A DNA stretch of 64,000 nucleotides. It comes from an uncultured Elusimicrobiales bacterium (GTDB taxonomy: Bacteria; Elusimicrobiota; Elusimicrobia; Elusimicrobiales; Elusimicrobiaceae). The DNA lies in the NCBI GenBank assembly GCA_944325225.1, contig CALUZQ010000001.1:48002-112001 (forward strand), in the 5' to 3' direction. The notes under the pieces are model-generated. The model searched no databases, was not told the DNA's origin, and saw only the letters and a list, made by a program, of their open reading frames with translations. Shown here piece after piece: positions 61,681-64,000 of the stretch; position 1 is the stretch's first letter, and every line of letters begins with the position of its first letter. Both the position numbers and the translations under genes were made by a program.

Positions 61681-62475
61681 TTACCAGGTATATTCGTCTA
61701 ACATAAAAATTTTAACGGAAGGATCTTCTTGCATATGGTCCACCATAAACGGTTTTTTTAAGCTGGGCCGCACGGTGGAAGAATAGTAAACGGCTTTGGG
61801 CATATTGGGGAAATAGGCGCGCAGATAGGGATATTTCCCAAAACTGGTGGATACGGCCGCCGGTTTGTATTCCTGCCATTGTTGGAGTGTTCTTTCATTG
61901 ATTTCTTTGCGTTTTTGGGGGTCTCCGTCGTCTTTATCAAAATCGTCCGGCAGTTGTAACAAAAGCCCTAAGCCGCGCTTTTTAATCAGTTGGGCGGTGG
62001 GGCCGGGGACGGTTTCCAACAGTAAATGCTCTTCCGGGATATTGAACGCCTTGGCGGTTAAAAGAATTTGATCCAGCTGCGATTCGGTCAGATTGGTTTT
62101 TAAATCCAGCCAGTAACTTTTTTCGGCGGGATTGTCTATAGCGGCGAAAATGTCGGCCAATTTAATGCCGTCCTCAATTTCGTCCAGGTCGTGTGCGATA
62201 ACGAGGTTTCCCTGCTTATTAGGCAGAATATCCACTTCATATCCGTCGTAAGCGTCGTCTTTGTTTTCGGCGCGGCGGGGTGTGTTGACTTTATGGATAT
62301 ACAACAAGTCGTCCGTGGCTTTCCACTCGGAATGAGGCGCCGCCGGATTGGGCTCCTGCAAGAGTTCCACCGGCAGGAATTTCCATTCCGTATATACGAA
62401 CATAAACGCCGCATAAGCGCCAAACGAAACTACCGCCAGTAAAACGGCGTATAAGATAATGCGGGATTTTTTCAT
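61681..62475 (-). CDS. Membrane-anchored GDPD/menorin-like protein
   Basis: The 264-residue product has an N-terminal membrane anchor (residues 5-28) and a periplasmic domain with YIHKVNTPRRAENK, YDGYEVDIL and LVIAHDLDE. H-x-x-N, G-x-E-x-D and A-H-D match the metal site order of glycerophosphodiester phosphodiesterase-like and menorin (FAM151) domains. The activity is uncertain. The DUF805 terminator ends only about 15 bases before the ATG and there is no clear ribosome site, so expression may depend on readthrough. Confidence 0.6.
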   Translation of the reverse strand: MKKSRIILYAVLLAVVSFGAYAAFMFVYTEWKFLPVELLQEPNPAAPHSEWKATDDLLYIHKVNTPRRAENKDDAYDGYEVDILPNKQGNLVIAHDLDEIEDGIKLADIFAAIDNPAEKSYWLDLKTNLTESQLDQILLTAKAFNIPEEHLLLETVPGPTAQLIKKRGLGLLLQLPDDFDKDDGDPQKRKEINERTLQQWQEYKPAAVSTSFGKYPYLRAYFPNMPKAVYYSSTVRPSLKKPFMVDHMQEDPSVKIFMLDEYTW

Positions 62476-62489
62476 AGTAAGCTGCAGGC

Positions 62490-62523
62490 AAAAAAAGGCC
62501 GCCCCTTAACTAAAAGGGGCGGC
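62490..62523 (-). terminator. Terminator after the DUF805 gene
   Basis: An 8-bp GC stem (62498-62505 with 62516-62523) is followed by a C and then seven A on the plus strand, which read as a T-run on the minus strand. It lies immediately before the start of the GDPD-like gene. Confidence 0.8.
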
Positions 62524-62531
62524 ACGGAAAA

Positions 62532-62882
62532 TTAGTTGCCGAAGCGGTTTTCCCCTTCGGTGCCCGGCAATACAAAGAATACCAGCAGAATCAACGGGCC
62601 GATAAACGGCACCAAGCCGATTAATATCCACCAGCCGGAGAGGTTAAAATCGTGCAGCCGGCGTACGGCCATTCCCAAGGAAGGAAGAATAACCGCCAGC
62701 GTGGCCAAGGAATAAAGGATGTTTCCCAGATCGCCAAAAAAGCTTAAAATGATGCTTAAAATCAAGAAAACAATAAGAAAGAACAACACATACAGCCAAA
62801 ACTGTTTACGGGAAGCGCGCCCTTTAAAATCCACATAATGATGTCTAAGCACATCCCAATAATAAGTCATAAATGCTTTCAT
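62532..62882 (-). CDS. DUF805 family membrane protein
   Basis: The 116-residue protein has four membrane helices and the DUF805 pattern FKGRASRKQFWLYVLF near residue 20, RRLHDFNLSGWW in the middle and LPGTEGENRFG at the end. Function is unknown in the whole family. AGGAGG lies ideally before the ATG. Confidence 0.9.
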   Translation of the reverse strand: MKAFMTYYWDVLRHHYVDFKGRASRKQFWLYVLFFLIVFLILSIILSFFGDLGNILYSLATLAVILPSLGMAVRRLHDFNLSGWWILIGLVPFIGPLILLVFFVLPGTEGENRFGN

Positions 62883-62954
62883 AATTTTCCCCTCCTGAAG
62901 TTACTTCTTCTCAAAGCATACAATAAAAGGACGGGGTATCGCAATAATATTATT

Positions 62955-64000
62955 TTAATAAAGGTTATTTTTCGTGCCGGTCCGGGCAGAAAGGTATGAA
63001 AAATCCTGCACGGTTTGCTGTTCGGCCGGGGTAAATTGGAAGATTTGTCCGACCAATTCGTCCGCCCGGGCCTGCAGGGCGGAAATATCGGCTTGTGGAT
63101 TTTGGCTTTTAAGCCGGTACATTTCTTGCGCCAATGTTTCCACTTGTCGTTGCATTTGGGGTTTCGGAAGCGGCACCGGCAGGGCGTTTAAGGGGGCGGA
63201 ATAAAGCTCTAGCAGCCGGCCTTTGCGTTTGCCTTGGTAGAACAGCCAGGCAAAGTAAGGGGCCGAGTTAAATAAGCCCAGCAAATACCACAGCGAAAGG
63301 CCGTGTTGGGGCCGGGAAATAAAATAGACATCCGAGCTGGCATACCACGGCCCGGGTGCAAAGCCGAAGGTGTTGCGCTTTGCGCGTTGGGGTACGGCAA
63401 TTTTATCAGCTTCAAAATTCATTCTGCGCCGGACGGAGCCGAACCAATAAACGCCGCGCGCTAACAGTTTATCAATTCCGTTATTGTTTTGTTTGCGGGC
63501 CAGCAGCAGCGGTGCAAAACGCGCCAAATGGGCCCGCAAATGCGGGTATAGGGAAAAATCCAGCTCCCGGTCGTTAGGATAGAAGAAATCAATCAGCCAC
63601 CCGGAAGGACGCGTTGCCACGGCATAAGGGAAAATATCGGAATTTTTAAAGAAAGGTTTTAATTTTTGCTGTTCATGCGTCGTCAGCGTTAGGGCCTTTT
63701 TTTCGGCCTCGCTTAAAACAAAAACGCCCGCTCCTTTTTGCACCCCAGACAGCGAGGTTTGGCGTAAATGTGCGGCGGAAATTTTATCGCAGCCGGTCAT
63801 CAGCCCGTTGCTGACCAAAGCCATTTCTTGCAAAGCGTGCGGACACGCGGCCATTTTGGCCAGTGCGTTTGGCAGGGGGCCCTGCTGCGGCGGCCGGGTT
63901 TGCAGGAAGAGGGGTTCTCCTTGATAGAGTTTTTCCTGCGTGAGCCGGACCGAACCCAGCTGGCAGTCCGGTTTTTGGGGAGCGTGGTTTTTTTCAAAAA
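62955..64000 (-). CDS. C-terminal part of a type IIG-like restriction-modification enzyme (partial at window edge)
   Basis: The minus-strand frame is open to the right edge, so at least 348 residues of the C terminus are present and the start lies outside. RRMNFEADKIAVPQRAK, WYASSDVYFI and the segment LWYLLGLFNSAPYFAWLFY followed by NALPVPLPKP match the TaqI-like C-terminal specificity domain of Eco57I/type IIG and related N6-adenine methylases. That domain reads the DNA target. The methylase and any nuclease domains would be upstream, beyond the window. Confidence 0.7.
   Translation of the reverse strand, partial: FEKNHAPQKPDCQLGSVRLTQEKLYQGEPLFLQTRPPQQGPLPNALAKMAACPHALQEMALVSNGLMTGCDKISAAHLRQTSLSGVQKGAGVFVLSEAEKKALTLTTHEQQKLKPFFKNSDIFPYAVATRPSGWLIDFFYPNDRELDFSLYPHLRAHLARFAPLLLARKQNNNGIDKLLARGVYWFGSVRRRMNFEADKIAVPQRAKRNTFGFAPGPWYASSDVYFISRPQHGLSLWYLLGLFNSAPYFAWLFYQGKRKGRLLELYSAPLNALPVPLPKPQMQRQVETLAQEMYRLKSQNPQADISALQARADELVGQIFQFTPAEQQTVQDFSYLSARTGTKNNLY

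Overview
The window reads as the chromosome of a Gram-negative bacterium. It encodes a Pal/OmpA lipoprotein, a TolC channel, FadL-like and OprB-like outer-membrane proteins, an alpha-2-macroglobulin/PBP1C pair and many signal-peptide proteins. Base composition is near 50% GC with clear sigma70-type -10 boxes (TATAAT) and many GC-rich intrinsic terminators. There is no rRNA, tRNA or CRISPR in the window. The gene mix and the style of the small secreted proteins would fit a gut Elusimicrobiota-type organism, but nothing here proves the taxon and that assignment is an inference.

Layout. 0-5 kb: two perfect DnaA boxes at the left edge, a Pal-like lipoprotein, a second lipoprotein, a YbdG-like mechanosensitive channel and an alanine/glycine:cation symporter. 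5-9 kb: a small lipoprotein, nadA-nadC, a PLP aminotransferase and an OsmC protein. 9-15 kb: a secreted unknown, a Pit phosphate transporter with its DUF47 partner, acetate kinase and an NHL-repeat protein. 15-23 kb: a 1885-residue alpha-2-macroglobulin overlapping by one base with penicillin-binding protein 1C. 23-28 kb: a MATE exporter, a YwqK-like repeat protein, a HI0933-type flavoprotein and two small low-complexity secreted proteins, one with seven nonapeptide repeats. 28.0-30.4 kb: gene-free, with direct repeats, a foldable 82-base element and a very AT-rich core.

30-37 kb: a winged-helix protein behind a repeated-operator promoter, mutY, an AT-rich DNA-methyltransferase module that looks acquired, a PD-(D/E)XK-like protein overlapping a beta-CASP nuclease, and a FadL-like porin. 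38-45 kb: a YfgM-like TPR protein, a dCMP deaminase, a DUF486 protein and a TolC/MacA/ABC efflux operon. 45-54 kb: an unusual exported helical-domain/MFS fusion behind a terminator-bearing leader, an ECF sigma/anti-sigma/coiled-coil operon, rmuC, and a D12 adenine methylase coupled to an HExxH membrane protein and a GtrA protein. 54-58 kb: an aaxABC-like operon (OprB-type porin, pyruvoyl arginine decarboxylase, amino-acid antiporter). 58-64 kb: a TraF/PorV-like outer-membrane protein, a voltage-gated K+ channel, a sirtuin, an HD protein, a GDPD/menorin-like protein, DUF805 and the 5'-truncated end of a type IIG-like restriction-modification gene.

Two themes stand out. First, the complete three-gene arginine-agmatine exchange system resembles the one known from Chlamydia. 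Second, at least eight genes have a -10 hexamer ending only 6-7 bases before the start codon with no Shine-Dalgarno sequence, which implies leaderless mRNAs. These calls also correct several start codons.
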